A DNA stretch of 29,631 bases from Oscillospiraceae bacterium (GCA_028694405.1 JAQUTM010000005.1:1-29631); one strand, 5' to 3'. Shown: positions 1 to 8,738, numbered from the stretch's first letter. The notes: a model not told the origin generated them from the letters alone. A program made the numbers and translations.

Positions 1-1261
1 CAATATTTTTAATATCTGCAAATAAAGCAGCGCGACTTTCCGCACTTAAACCGTCCTCGGTAGCAGCGGCAATACCGGTTGCGCCTTTTGTCATTTCCAA
101 AGCAGCTGTAACCAATGCATCAGCGTCTGTAGGTGCGGTAGTACCGTTTTTAAGAGCAGTAACAGCTGTAGCGCCAAAGGTAGAAACAACTTCGTCTGTT
201 GTCATCATCTCTACAAATTTAACAGCAGCATCACGTTTTTCGGGGTCGTCCCAAGCTTTGCGTGTGATATAGTAGCCCATGGATAAACCGCCAACTAAAT
301 CTGTGGTTTTGCGCTCGCCCTTACCGGGTACATAAGTAACGGTAAAGTCGTTGATGTCCATTGCGTTGTCTTGGAAATAACCAATTTTCCAGCTGCCGTC
401 AATAGCAAAAGCTGCTTTGTCATCTGTCATCAGTTGGAAGGTGTCAGCGTCACCGGCTGTAAGGGTGTTTACAGGGAAACAATTTGCTTCGTACATAGCT
501 TTGATGTCGTTTAAGCCTAAAGCCCATTTTGCACCTACTCTGTCAGTAGAAGAAGCAGGCAAAGCTGTGTGGTTAGAAGGGTTGCCTTGGTTGTAAACAG
601 CGTACTCAAACCAGTAGTGAGGAACTTCTTGCAAGCTGCAAGCAATGGGAGTGTAGCCTTTTTCGGCAATTACTTTGCACATTTCCATAAACTCGTCCCA
701 TGTGGTGCTTGCTGTGGGAACCTGCAAACCGCAGTCCTCTAAAACTTTTTTGTTGCAGAAAAGTGCTTCCCAGTAGCCGTTTACAGGTACTGCATAAATT
801 TTGCCGTCTACAGGACTGGGTGTCATCATCTCGTCCTTCATGTTAGAGGCAAAGTCAGGATACTCGGCGCGAATTTCTTCAAGAGAAACAACTTTTTTAG
901 CCTCTACAAATTTGTCAGAGTCAACGCCGCTAAAGTAAAATAAAACGTCTGGCTCACTGCCTGTTTCAAAATCTGTGTTAACTTTTGCTTTCCACTCTTC
1001 GTTAGAAGTTTCAGAAGCATCAAGTACGGTGTTGCCGGTAGCTTTTTCGTAAGCTTTATAAGCGGTCTCGTAATTTTGGCGGTTGCCGTCATCGCCGCCG
1101 TAGCTGGTAACAACGTTTAAGGTTACAGGCTTTGCAGCAGCTTCACTGCTGGGAGCAGAGGTACTGGGGGCAGAGGCAGAAACGGAGGTGCTATTGCCGC
1201 AACCTGCAAGCAAGCCTACACACAAGATAACTGCCAAAAACAGTGCTAATGTTCTTTTCAT
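1..1261 (-). CDS. Sugar ABC transporter substrate-binding lipoprotein (3' end cut by window)
   Basis: Extracellular solute-binding protein of the carbohydrate (CUT1, family 1) type, which captures a sugar outside the membrane and hands it to ABC permeases. My translation from the ATG at 1259-1261 begins MKRTLALFLAVILCVGLLAG, followed directly by Cys: a signal peptide with lipobox LLAGC, so a lipoprotein anchored near residue 21. A Ser/Ala/Pro-rich linker follows, then a periplasmic-binding fold with typical segments (TLNVVTSYGG, EPDVLFYFSG, GKIYAVPVNGYWEALFCNK). About 420 residues are visible and no stop is reached, so only the C-terminus is missing. The ribosome site GAGGAG (1270-1275) is well spaced. 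It lies 121 bp downstream of the histidine kinase gene on the same strand, so it may be read with it. The ligand cannot be told from sequence. Confidence 0.9.
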   Translation of the reverse strand, partial: MKRTLALFLAVILCVGLLAGCGNSTSVSASAPSTSAPSSEAAAKPVTLNVVTSYGGDDGNRQNYETAYKAYEKATGNTVLDASETSNEEWKAKVNTDFETGSEPDVLFYFSGVDSDKFVEAKKVVSLEEIRAEYPDFASNMKDEMMTPSPVDGKIYAVPVNGYWEALFCNKKVLEDCGLQVPTASTTWDEFMEMCKVIAEKGYTPIACSLQEVPHYWFEYAVYNQGNPSNHTALPASSTDRVGAKWALGLNDIKAMYEANCFPVNTLTAGDADTFQLMTDDKAAFAIDGSWKIGYFQDNAMDINDFTVTYVPGKGERKTTDLVGGLSMGYYITRKAWDDPEKRDAAVKFVEMMTTDEVVSTFGATAVTALKNGTTAPTDADALVTAALEMTKGATGIAAATEDGLSAESRAALFADIKNI

Positions 1262-1382
1262 GGTACAATCTCCTCATTCTTATTCTTATTGTTTTTTAGC
1301 GAGAAAAACTCTCTTTGCCGTACCTTTATGATACCGCTATGGAAAATAAAAGGTAATGATTGGAATTGGCATCTCTTGTATT

Positions 1383-3134
1383 TTATTGTGGGTCTTGTTG
1401 CTTTTTAATCTTAATTGTGCAAACAGTGTTTCCTGTTTTGGTTATATTGACGAAAAGTCCGCTTTCTGGCCCATACAAAATGCGTAGCCGCTGATGCACG
1501 TTGCGTATGCCCAAAGACGTACTGCCTATAGGTTCTACGGCAGGTTCATCGCTTAAAAGCTGTTCAATTTTCTTTAAATCCTCGTAAGTGGTAACGCCGT
1601 CATTTTCCACCTCTATTATCAGCCAGTCCTCCTGCTCGTAAGCGCGCATCCATACGGTTCCGTGCTGGGTGGGGTTAATACCGTGCTCAATGGCGTTTTC
1701 TAAAATAGGCTGTAACACCAAACGCGGTACATAGTAATCCAGCAAACTTTGCGGAATATCTTTTTCTACCGTAAGGCGTTTGCCAAGCCGCTCGGAAATA
1801 ATATATAAGTAGGCGTTGGCATACATCAGTTCCTCGCTTAAATGAACAACAGGTCTTTTTTTACGGTCCATCGCCGCGTTTAGCATAGTGGAAAGGCTCT
1901 CCAGCATGTTGCATACTTTAATGTTGCCTTCCATGCGTGCTTCCCAGTTAATAATTTCCAAAGTATTGTTCATGAAATGGGGGTTTATTTGGCTTTGTAA
2001 AGCCATAATGCGAGCGTCACGCAGAGCCAGCTCTTCCTTATAAATGCGTTCAAATTGGTTTAGCAAAGTGCTGCTCATGGTGTTAAAGCTATCGCCCAGC
2101 AGGCCAAACTCTAAGCTGGTAAGAGATTTTGCCGAAACCTGCGTACCAAAATTTCCTTTTTCTATTTCTTGAGCGGCTGTGTTTAAGGCTTGTAAAGGCC
2201 GTGTAACGGTACGCCTGAAAAAAGCAAAAATAAGTACAAACAGCGGCACCAGTAAAACGCTGATAAGCCCCAGTGTGATAATAGTTGTTACGCGCTGTTG
2301 GTGCAAGCTGAGAGGTTGAATATGTGCAGTGTAGGACAAAGTGTAAGCCGAACGGCGCTCAATTTGGCTTACCACAAAGCAGTCTCCCGTTTGCTGTAAA
2401 AAAAAGTCTGCGCAAGGGGGAAGAGAAAGCTGGTTGTCTCCCAATAAAAGCAAGGGCGTTTCATTAAGCCAAATGGTTAAGTCTGTTGCCCAGCTTATAT
2501 TTTCCATGTCGCTAAACAGTGCCTCTTGGTTTAACTCGTTTACCAAAACAGCATAAGGACGATATTTAGAATCTACCAGATTGCGCACCAAGTAACAGCG
2601 GTTTTCCCGGGCAATAAATGCGATATTGGTGCCCAAGGTTTGGCTTAGCTGCAACACTTCTTTTTCCATGTATTGGTGATAGCTACGCACGTCTAAGCTG
2701 CTGCCCTGAGCCGTTACATTGGCAACATAAAAGCTCATATCCGTATCATCAATAAAAGTAAGAATACTGTTTTTAAATTTTTCCTCATATTTATATTGCT
2801 GATAGAGAAACGTGTTGACAGAGGTATACAAATCCACAGCTTCACTGTCTTGTTGATATTTGTTCCATGCCTCGGATATAGTGGGTACATAGCTTGCCTT
2901 TAAACTGGCGGCAACGGCGCTGTCAAGGCGCGCAGTGGTAAGCTGAATAGCGGTATTGGCGCTTAAAGAGATGTGCTCGGCGGCTTGTTTTGTCATACTG
3001 TTTAAAATATAAAACCCCATGCCGCCAACAATTAAGTAAACCGGCAGCACCCAGCACAAGGACAGCAAAATTACAATGCGCCATTTTAGGCTGCCTCGGT
3101 AAGGTGAATTTTTTTGCTTTTTTGTCTGTGTCAT
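1383..3134 (-). CDS. YesM-type two-component sensor histidine kinase
   Basis: Membrane sensor kinase of the LytS/YesM group (His_kinase PF06580). In Firmicutes these usually sense sugars and activate a YesN-type AraC response regulator. The start at 3134 (583 aa) is preferred because GGAG lies 8 nt upstream; the ATG at 3197 has no ribosome site. Order: cytoplasmic basic tail, TM1 about residues 18-44, extracellular domain about 45-280, TM2 about 282-306, HAMP (RRTVTRPLQALNTAAQEIEK) about 307-360, phosphoacceptor motif QINPHFMNNTLE with His386, then an HATPase with N-box ILENAIEHG near 480 and G-box LGIRNVHQRL near 542. All catalytic motifs look intact. No response-regulator gene is adjacent on either side within the window; the next gene downstream is the sugar-binding lipoprotein, which suggests a sensing-and-uptake locus that continues beyond the left edge. 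Confidence 0.93.
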   Translation of the reverse strand: MTQTKKQKNSPYRGSLKWRIVILLSLCWVLPVYLIVGGMGFYILNSMTKQAAEHISLSANTAIQLTTARLDSAVAASLKASYVPTISEAWNKYQQDSEAVDLYTSVNTFLYQQYKYEEKFKNSILTFIDDTDMSFYVANVTAQGSSLDVRSYHQYMEKEVLQLSQTLGTNIAFIARENRCYLVRNLVDSKYRPYAVLVNELNQEALFSDMENISWATDLTIWLNETPLLLLGDNQLSLPPCADFFLQQTGDCFVVSQIERRSAYTLSYTAHIQPLSLHQQRVTTIITLGLISVLLVPLFVLIFAFFRRTVTRPLQALNTAAQEIEKGNFGTQVSAKSLTSLEFGLLGDSFNTMSSTLLNQFERIYKEELALRDARIMALQSQINPHFMNNTLEIINWEARMEGNIKVCNMLESLSTMLNAAMDRKKRPVVHLSEELMYANAYLYIISERLGKRLTVEKDIPQSLLDYYVPRLVLQPILENAIEHGINPTQHGTVWMRAYEQEDWLIIEVENDGVTTYEDLKKIEQLLSDEPAVEPIGSTSLGIRNVHQRLRILYGPESGLFVNITKTGNTVCTIKIKKQQDPQ

Positions 3135-3212
3135 AATTATTCTCCGTACGTTTGCGGCTACCGCCGTTTTTCCATTTAAAAGGCTTACACACAACATTAT
3201 AAATTACTTTTT

Positions 3213-3241
3213 ATTATAGCATGTAACCGTTTGGCAAACAA
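3213..3241 (-). promoter_or_regulatory. Putative sigma-A promoter of the histidine kinase gene
   Basis: Read on the minus strand, TTGTTT (3236-3241) is followed after 17 bp by a perfect TATAAT (3213-3218), about 80 bp before the kinase start at 3134. The spacer carries an AACCGTTT core (plus strand) that resembles, but does not fully fit, a CcpA/LacI-family operator. This is seen by eye only. Confidence 0.55.
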
Positions 3242-3271
3242 TTTGGCTTTTTTAATAAGCAAAACACAAGA

Positions 3272-3316
3272 CTAAAGCGGCAGCATCTCTTGTATAAGCA
3301 GATGCTGCCGCTTTAG
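3272..3316 (-). terminator. Terminator hairpin after the phosphohexomutase gene
   Basis: A perfect 17-bp inverted repeat (arms 3272-3288 and 3300-3316, 11-nt loop) lies 36 bp past the end of the minus-strand mutase gene. On that strand it is followed by a moderately T-rich stretch. It separates the GH94/mutase operon from the histidine kinase promoter. Confidence 0.8.
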
Positions 3317-3352
3317 AAGTTATGGATAATAAAAAATAGTAAAAAACGTGTG

Positions 3353-4765
3353 TTATAGCCCCAAGAAGGTTTGCAAACATGCTGCAGTAGCATTGGCTTT
3401 TTCCATGGTATCCATCTCGCAAAAAATGCGCAGCAAAGGCTCGGTGCCTGAAAAACGTGCAATAATCCAGCCGCCGTTTTTAAAGTATACCTTACATCCG
3501 TCCATATAGCTTACATGGTCAATTTCCCATTGAAATTGCGGTAAAAGCTTATCTACCATCAGGCATTTGTAAATTTCCTCTTTTTTGGTATGGCTAAATT
3601 TGTAGTCGCTTTCGCTCATTTCAAAGGAGCCGTATTCGTCTTTAATTTCTTGCCAAATTTGACAGAGACTGCGCTTGGTTACAGCTATCATTTCAATTAA
3701 AAGGCTGGCGGCGTAGATGCCGTCTTTTCCTTGAATATGACCTCGTACAGTAAGACCACCGCTGCTTTCGCCGCCGATGATAGCCCCCGTAGTAGCCATT
3801 TTACCGGATACATGCTTAAACCCAACGGGAACTTCATAACATTCTTCGCCAAAGGAGGCTGCAATTTTATCTAAAAGATGAGTGGTGGCAATATTGCGCA
3901 CAGCGCTGCCGCGCCACCCCTTAAACTTAATCAGATAATAATAGAGTAAAACCAGTATTTTGTTTGGGTGTAAAAATTCTGCATGGTTATCAATTACACC
4001 CAAACGGTCGGCATCACCGTCGGTTGCAATACCAATATCACAGTGGTTTTCCTCTACAAAGTTGATTAAGCTGGCCAAGGTTTTTTCGTTTGGAGCCGGC
4101 AAACGGCCGCCAAATAAGGTGTCGCGGCGCTCGTGCATTACACTAACTTCACAGCGCGCCGTCATTAAAATGGTTTGCAAAGCCGTTTTGGATACGCCGT
4201 ACATGGGGTCAAGCGCCACAGATAGCTGACAGTTTCGTATTGCCTCCACATTTATTGCAGAGAGAATACTGTCAATATAGTCGTTCATGGGGTCTATATA
4301 TTTTACACTGCCGCTTGCAAGAGCTTCTTCAAAAGCAATAGCGGGAGCAGCTTCTTCACCCTGTAGGTAAATATAATTTTCAAGTTCGGCCGTTAAAATT
4401 TCATCGGCATCGCGGCCGCCCTCCATAAATACCTTTATGCCGTTATATATGGCGGGGTTATGGCTTGCTGTAACTGCCATGCCGTACTGCGCCTGTAGGG
4501 CTTTAACGGCAAACATAATAAGCGGGGTAGGGCTTTGACGGTGGATAATGCTGCAGGGAATATGCATGGCAGCCATTACCTCTGCTGCCCACTGTGCAGC
4601 CTCCTCACTTAAAAAGCGGCGATCGTAACCGATAACAAAGCCTTTTTGCGCCACGTTTTCGTCCAGCATTTTTTGTGCAATGGCCCATGTAAGCTTTTGC
4701 ACATTGGCGCGTGTAAAGGTATCGCCGATAATGGCACGCCAACCGCCTGTACCAAATTCAATCAT
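3353..4765 (-). CDS. Phosphohexomutase (phosphoglucomutase/phosphomannomutase family)
   Basis: Alpha-D-phosphohexomutase that moves phosphate between C1 and C6 of a hexose. All four family signatures are present: catalytic serine loop TASHNP (Ser101), metal loop DGDADR (249-254), sugar-specificity loop GGESSGG (331-337) and phosphate-binding loop RFSGTEP (437-443). The length of 470 aa is normal. The N-terminus MIEFGTGGWRAIIGD is typical of the bacterial PGM/PMM-like group rather than GlmM. Its ribosome site (GGAGAGGAG) overlaps the end of the upstream GH94 gene and only 7 bp separate the genes, so the two are almost certainly co-translated. The likely role is to convert the sugar-1-phosphate made by a phosphorylase (Glc-1-P, or GlcNAc-1-P if the partner is a chitobiose phosphorylase) to the 6-phosphate. 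Substrate is inferred from context only. Confidence 0.93.
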   Translation of the reverse strand: MIEFGTGGWRAIIGDTFTRANVQKLTWAIAQKMLDENVAQKGFVIGYDRRFLSEEAAQWAAEVMAAMHIPCSIIHRQSPTPLIMFAVKALQAQYGMAVTASHNPAIYNGIKVFMEGGRDADEILTAELENYIYLQGEEAAPAIAFEEALASGSVKYIDPMNDYIDSILSAINVEAIRNCQLSVALDPMYGVSKTALQTILMTARCEVSVMHERRDTLFGGRLPAPNEKTLASLINFVEENHCDIGIATDGDADRLGVIDNHAEFLHPNKILVLLYYYLIKFKGWRGSAVRNIATTHLLDKIAASFGEECYEVPVGFKHVSGKMATTGAIIGGESSGGLTVRGHIQGKDGIYAASLLIEMIAVTKRSLCQIWQEIKDEYGSFEMSESDYKFSHTKKEEIYKCLMVDKLLPQFQWEIDHVSYMDGCKVYFKNGGWIIARFSGTEPLLRIFCEMDTMEKANATAACLQTFLGL

Positions 4766-4772
4766 TTCTTTT

Positions 4773-7169
4773 TTACTCCTCTCCCAAAACTACCGTAACA
4801 TCTGCTTGCTGGCCCGGTTTTAATAAGGGAATTCTTTGTGCTGCAGTACCGTTTACCAATATGTGGGCTACGCCGTGACATACATGAGCAGGATTTTGTA
4901 CGGTAATGCTATAGGTTGCACCCCGGAAAACGCGCTTTACGGTAAAGCTGTCCCAAGCTTTTGGAATACAAGGGTCTATTTCCAACCCCTCAAAATTTGG
5001 CTTAATGCCAAGCATATAGCGTGTTGCTGCAATATAGCTCCAACCGCCGGAGCCTGTCATAAACGGGTGGTGCGCCTCGCCAAAACAGGTGTGGTCTTTG
5101 CCTGTAACAAACTGGCAATAAGAATAGGGCTCACACTTGCGCACTTCAATTTTGTCGTTTTGTGCAGCGGGACATAAGGCATTATATAACTCCATAGCGC
5201 GGTCGCCGCGGCCTAAGCAGCATTCTGCCGCCCATGCCCATGGGTTGGGATGGCTGAAAATACTGCCGTTTTCTTTTAAGCCTTTATAAACGCGGGTAAC
5301 AAAGCCGATTTCGTCATCAGGTTGAGAGTATGCAGGCGCATTTAACATCAAACCATATGGCGTAAACAAATAGTTATACACAGCGTCCATAGCAGCTTTT
5401 CCGTGCCGGGCATCTGCTGCGCCGCTTAACACTGCCCAGGCATTGCTCTCTAAATGCACTTTGCCTTCTGCTTGCGCTTGTGTGCCGATAGGACGCCCGC
5501 TTTTTGTAAAACCGCGCAAATACCACTCGCCGTCCCATAGCTGCTTTTGACAAACCGTCACTACATTTTTGCGTATATCTTCATAAAAGGCAGCGTCTTC
5601 TTTACGGCCTAAGTAAGTGGCAAGCTGAATAAAATTATCTAATGCCCAAACATGTAAAAAGCTTACCATAGCACTTTCGCCACCGCCAAGGTTTAAGCAG
5701 TCGTTCCAATCTGCACGCAAGCCTTGGCAAATTCCATGCTGACCTACCATACGGGCAGAAAAATCCAGTATGGTTTTCATATGGTCGTAAACAGTGTCCT
5801 CGCCCTTATCCGCGTAGCGTATGCGCCGGTCTACAAAGGCAATGTCACCGGTTTCTTTTACATAGTCTACAATAGTGCTAACCAGCCAGAGCGCGTCGTC
5901 GCTGCAGGCGTCATCTAAGCCGTGTATCATATCGCAAGCGTTTGGCGTAGGTACAACAGTAGGGCTTTTAAAGCTTTGCGTTTGGCCGTTTTCTTCAAAC
6001 CATTCCGGGCTAAACAAGTGCAGCCCGTACCCTTGGCTTACAAGACCTTTTAATAGCTGACAAATGCGCTCGCGACATTTATCGGGGTTAGAATGAAGCA
6101 CAGTCATGGCATCTTGGGCAGTATCTCGGTAGCCAAGCCCTGTGCGGCCGCCTACCTCAATAAAGCTGGCAAAGCGGCTAAACATAACGTTAATTTCACT
6201 TTGATACAGTGTCCAGATGTTTATCATGGTGTCCATGTCGCTATTTGGGGTGTGAATTTGCATGGCATTGCATTTTCTGTCCCAATAGGCGGCAAGCTGG
6301 GCAAGTGCTGCTTTGCGGGCAGGAGCAAAACTGAATTTTTCCCGAATACGCGCACCCTCACAGCGACGTCCCTCACCAAGGAAAAAAGCACACGTTACAG
6401 TTTCCGCCTCTTTTAAAGTAAAGCACTTATGCAGGCCGCAGCACTGGTTGCCGCCCAGTTGTGTACTGCCGCTTAAAACACCGTTTTCTACGCCAAGCGG
6501 ATTTGTTTCGGTGCGATAAGGGCCAATAAAAGCCTCGCGTACAGCGTCAAAAGAATCCGGCAAAAAGGAAGATGCAAAGTATTGAAAGCCGGTTTCCTCA
6601 TAGAATAAATCTTGCTCAATAATGCCGTCCTCATAGCTGCTTCCCGCAGCGTATAAGCTCATTTGAAAATTGCGGTTATCCATATCAATGTGATGAAACG
6701 ACAACTCGGCATAGCTAAACACACTGATACTGCGTTTACGACCCGATACGTTTTCAAGCTGTACGTCCCAGATTTCCACATTTTCTCCGCGGGGAATAAA
6801 CAGCGTTTGCACCGCTTTAATGCCGTTGTATTCACACTCGTATGCGGTGTAGCTTAGGCCGTGACGGCAAAGGTAATGGGCTTTGTTAAGCGGTTTGCCA
6901 ACAGGCTGCCAGCTTATGCTCCAATATTCGCCTGTTTCATCGTCGCGCAGATATACATAGTGGCCGGGACGGTCCATAGGTACAGCGTTTGCCCGAAACC
7001 GCGTAATGCGGTGATATTCCGCACTGGAGCAAAATAAATATCCGCCGGCGGTGTGGTTTACAACAGCTGCCATATCTTGGGTACCCAGATAATTTGTCCA
7101 GCTGGTAGGTAAATCTACACGGTCAATTACATATTCTCTACGCTCGTTATCAAAATGCCCGTATTGCAT
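4773..7169 (-). CDS. GH94 disaccharide phosphorylase, chitobiose-phosphorylase-like
   Basis: Cytoplasmic glycoside phosphorylase of family GH94 (inverting), which cleaves a beta-linked disaccharide with phosphate to give a sugar-1-phosphate plus a free sugar. The 798 aa match the family length: N-terminal beta-sandwich about 1-290, helical catalytic (alpha/alpha)6 barrel about 300-720, and a C-terminal sheet. The catalytic acid is the second Asp of RADWNDCLN (Asp490); a TGSGGW phosphate-site segment lies near the C-terminus. Stretches such as RPGHYVYLRDDETG, SRFASFIEVGGRTGLGYRD and the GGGESAM after the catalytic motif match my recollection of Vibrio N,N'-diacetylchitobiose phosphorylase (ChbP) better than cellobiose phosphorylase, which has NLNCFS there. 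Specificity is therefore uncertain: chitobiose or a glucosyl disaccharide. A good AGGAG lies 7 nt before the ATG. It is first in an operon with the phosphohexomutase. Confidence 0.92.
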   Translation of the reverse strand: MQYGHFDNERREYVIDRVDLPTSWTNYLGTQDMAAVVNHTAGGYLFCSSAEYHRITRFRANAVPMDRPGHYVYLRDDETGEYWSISWQPVGKPLNKAHYLCRHGLSYTAYECEYNGIKAVQTLFIPRGENVEIWDVQLENVSGRKRSISVFSYAELSFHHIDMDNRNFQMSLYAAGSSYEDGIIEQDLFYEETGFQYFASSFLPDSFDAVREAFIGPYRTETNPLGVENGVLSGSTQLGGNQCCGLHKCFTLKEAETVTCAFFLGEGRRCEGARIREKFSFAPARKAALAQLAAYWDRKCNAMQIHTPNSDMDTMINIWTLYQSEINVMFSRFASFIEVGGRTGLGYRDTAQDAMTVLHSNPDKCRERICQLLKGLVSQGYGLHLFSPEWFEENGQTQSFKSPTVVPTPNACDMIHGLDDACSDDALWLVSTIVDYVKETGDIAFVDRRIRYADKGEDTVYDHMKTILDFSARMVGQHGICQGLRADWNDCLNLGGGESAMVSFLHVWALDNFIQLATYLGRKEDAAFYEDIRKNVVTVCQKQLWDGEWYLRGFTKSGRPIGTQAQAEGKVHLESNAWAVLSGAADARHGKAAMDAVYNYLFTPYGLMLNAPAYSQPDDEIGFVTRVYKGLKENGSIFSHPNPWAWAAECCLGRGDRAMELYNALCPAAQNDKIEVRKCEPYSYCQFVTGKDHTCFGEAHHPFMTGSGGWSYIAATRYMLGIKPNFEGLEIDPCIPKAWDSFTVKRVFRGATYSITVQNPAHVCHGVAHILVNGTAAQRIPLLKPGQQADVTVVLGEE

Positions 7170-7390
7170 AGTCTCTCTCCTAATTAAAGGGCCGCTGTAG
7201 GCGGCACAGTATTTGTCTTAAAATTATTGTATTGCTTTAAGTTAAAAGGTAAAAGGGCAGGCTTTGGCATATCTTTGCAATTTTTGTGTAGATGCTTTTG
7301 GCATTAAATACAGGAGGCTTTAAGTTTAAAAAAGACAAACAAAGACAAAAAACCAGAGAGGGTATATATAATAAAAATAATTTTATAAAT
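7170..7390 (-). promoter_or_regulatory. Upstream region of the GH94/mutase operon
   Basis: This 221-bp AT-rich region must hold the operon's promoter. The best minus-strand candidate is a TACAAT (near 7228-7233) with only a poor TTTTAC 17 bp upstream, so I do not call it firmly. A small hairpin GCCGC-TGTAG-GCGGC (7191-7205) falls in the untranslated leader just before the ribosome site. No copy of the CGAAAACGTTTAAG site found near the LacI gene is present, which suggests separate control. Confidence 0.35.
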
Positions 7391-7430
7391 AAAAAAGCAC
7401 CGCGTAAGAAAATCTTAAGCGGCGCTTTTT
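7391..7430 (-). terminator. Terminator after the alpha/beta hydrolase gene
   Basis: Imperfect hairpin of about 18 bp (arms about 7391-7408 and 7413-7430) with matching blocks AAAAAGC/GCTTTTT, CCGC/GCGG and TAAGA/TCTTA. It is A/T-flanked on both sides, so it could act in both directions. It lies 17 bp beyond the hydrolase stop codon on the minus strand. Confidence 0.8.
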
Positions 7431-7446
7431 AAAAGCAAAAAGTTGT

Positions 7447-8139
7447 TTATATGTTATCCCTCAGCCACTGCGCAACCAAAGGAATATCTTTAGGCGCCAT
7501 AAAGTCATGGTTGCTGGATTGTGAAACGGTAAGCGTACAAGCGTGTGCCTGCACAAAATTTTCTATTACAGACAAACTTTGCAAAGTATCGTTTTTTGCA
7601 TAGAGCACAGCAGTTGGAAAAGGCCATTTTATTATAGGGTGAGCCAAAACATATTGGTAATAGTCCCAGCGCAAAACATCAACCGGTGTAAAAATTTCTT
7701 TTTTCTGTTGCAGCTGCTGCTGGGTAACGTTAAACCAAAGAAACATTTGGTTTATCAGATAAGCCATATCCACAATAGGAGATTGAAACAGGCATTTTTT
7801 AAAGGGCTTATCCGCGTAGGCGTTTAAGCTGAAATAAGCTCCCAAGCTGCACGCAAACAGCGAGACCTCTGTCCAGTTTTGAAAGGCGTAATCGGCAATC
7901 GCCAAAAGACTTTCCATTCCGTTCCAAATATCACACGGACGGGTGTCGTCCATACGTTCTCCATGGCCAATTAAATCAAAGCTGAGGGTTTGAAAGCCCT
8001 TTTGCCGTGCAATTTCCGCAAAGCTTTTTGCATATTCTTTACAAGACATTTTGCCGTGCACATAAATATAAAGTTTATCGGATTTTTCACCCCAAATTAA
8101 GGCGAGAATATTGCTGATTTTAAGCTTACGAACGTCCAT
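7447..8139 (-). CDS. Alpha/beta hydrolase
   Basis: Serine hydrolase of the alpha/beta fold, cytoplasmic, with no signal peptide. In the 230-aa form the oxyanion-side motif VHG is near residue 29, the nucleophile elbow is ACSLGA (Ser98; the usual first Gly of GxSxG is replaced by Ala), the acid is in YAKND (Asp184) and the base is in NHDFM (His211), so the triad looks complete. An ATG 11 codons upstream (8172) is possible but has no ribosome site, whereas AGGAGG lies 5 nt before the ATG at 8139; I chose the latter. A TATAAT (8185-8190, minus) sits about 46 bp upstream of this start without a clear -35. The gene appears to be transcribed alone. The substrate (esters, peptides or acyl chains) cannot be told from the sequence. 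Confidence 0.85.
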   Translation of the reverse strand: MDVRKLKISNILALIWGEKSDKLYIYVHGKMSCKEYAKSFAEIARQKGFQTLSFDLIGHGERMDDTRPCDIWNGMESLLAIADYAFQNWTEVSLFACSLGAYFSLNAYADKPFKKCLFQSPIVDMAYLINQMFLWFNVTQQQLQQKKEIFTPVDVLRWDYYQYVLAHPIIKWPFPTAVLYAKNDTLQSLSVIENFVQAHACTLTVSQSSNHDFMAPKDIPLVAQWLRDNI

Positions 8140-8362
8140 GGCGTCCTCCTCTGCAGAGGCTGTATCCTCCATAAAAAATCAGGTATTATAAAACAGGTCA
8201 AATAAAAGCCTCTGTTCTTATGCGTATGAATTTATTATAAGGTAAGAAGCGGTGTAGCCTGTAAAGAAAGGCTCGGCGTAAAACAGAAATATCTCTGTAA
8301 ATATTTTATTTTGGAACCGGTGCGGGAGCGCCATAAAGTTTTGCGCCGATTTGCAAATATGT

Positions 8363-8638
8363 CTATTTTTTTGAAACAAGCTTAATTTTTTGGTACGCTT
8401 TTGTACATATAGAAACAATCAAATAAATGAGAAAGCCGTTTAAAAACAGGCCCAATGGATTTAAATGCAGCGACATGAGAGGATTTACAGCAATTTGTGT
8501 ATCATAAACAGTAATAAAAGGTATGGGAAAACCTATCTTGTATTGAAAATTATCAATTACCTTAAAGGGTAAAATATAGGATAAAATAAGTTCAGTCCAT
8601 AAGGCTAGATTATACAGCTTCCAGTTAAATTTTTTCAT
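8363..8638 (-). CDS. Small hypothetical membrane protein (doubtful)
   Basis: A 91-residue reading frame starting MKKFNWKLYNLALW, with two likely membrane segments (about residues 7-27 and 60-83) and a basic C-terminus (KAYQKIKLVSKK). The composition looks protein-like. Start support is weak: an AGGAG lies about 15 nt upstream of the ATG, which is too far, and an in-frame stop sits just before it. I do not recognise a family. It lies between the tRNA terminator and the hydrolase gene on the same strand. It may be a real orphan gene or a chance frame in AT-rich DNA. Confidence 0.35.
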   Translation of the reverse strand: MKKFNWKLYNLALWTELILSYILPFKVIDNFQYKIGFPIPFITVYDTQIAVNPLMSLHLNPLGLFLNGFLIYLIVSICTKAYQKIKLVSKK

Positions 8639-8702
8639 TTAAACAATCGTTCTCTCCTGTAAAAATCGGTATAAAATTGTGGTGCGGTTTTAAATATAGA
8701 AA

Positions 8703-8738
8703 AAAGGCATATCTCCTTTTGAAAGAAGACATACCTTT
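8703..8738 (-). terminator. Terminator directly after tRNA-Arg
   Basis: A 14-bp stem (arms 8725-8738 and 8703-8716, counting G-U pairs, 8-nt loop) begins at the base next to the encoded CCA and runs into TTTTTT on the minus strand. This is a strong intrinsic terminator for the tRNA transcript. Confidence 0.85.

Noticed and set aside
8218..8418. 66-codon minus-strand frame overlapping the small membrane protein
   Set aside because: No ribosome site, overlaps another frame, and a sequence rich in Phe/Lys/Ile as expected by chance.
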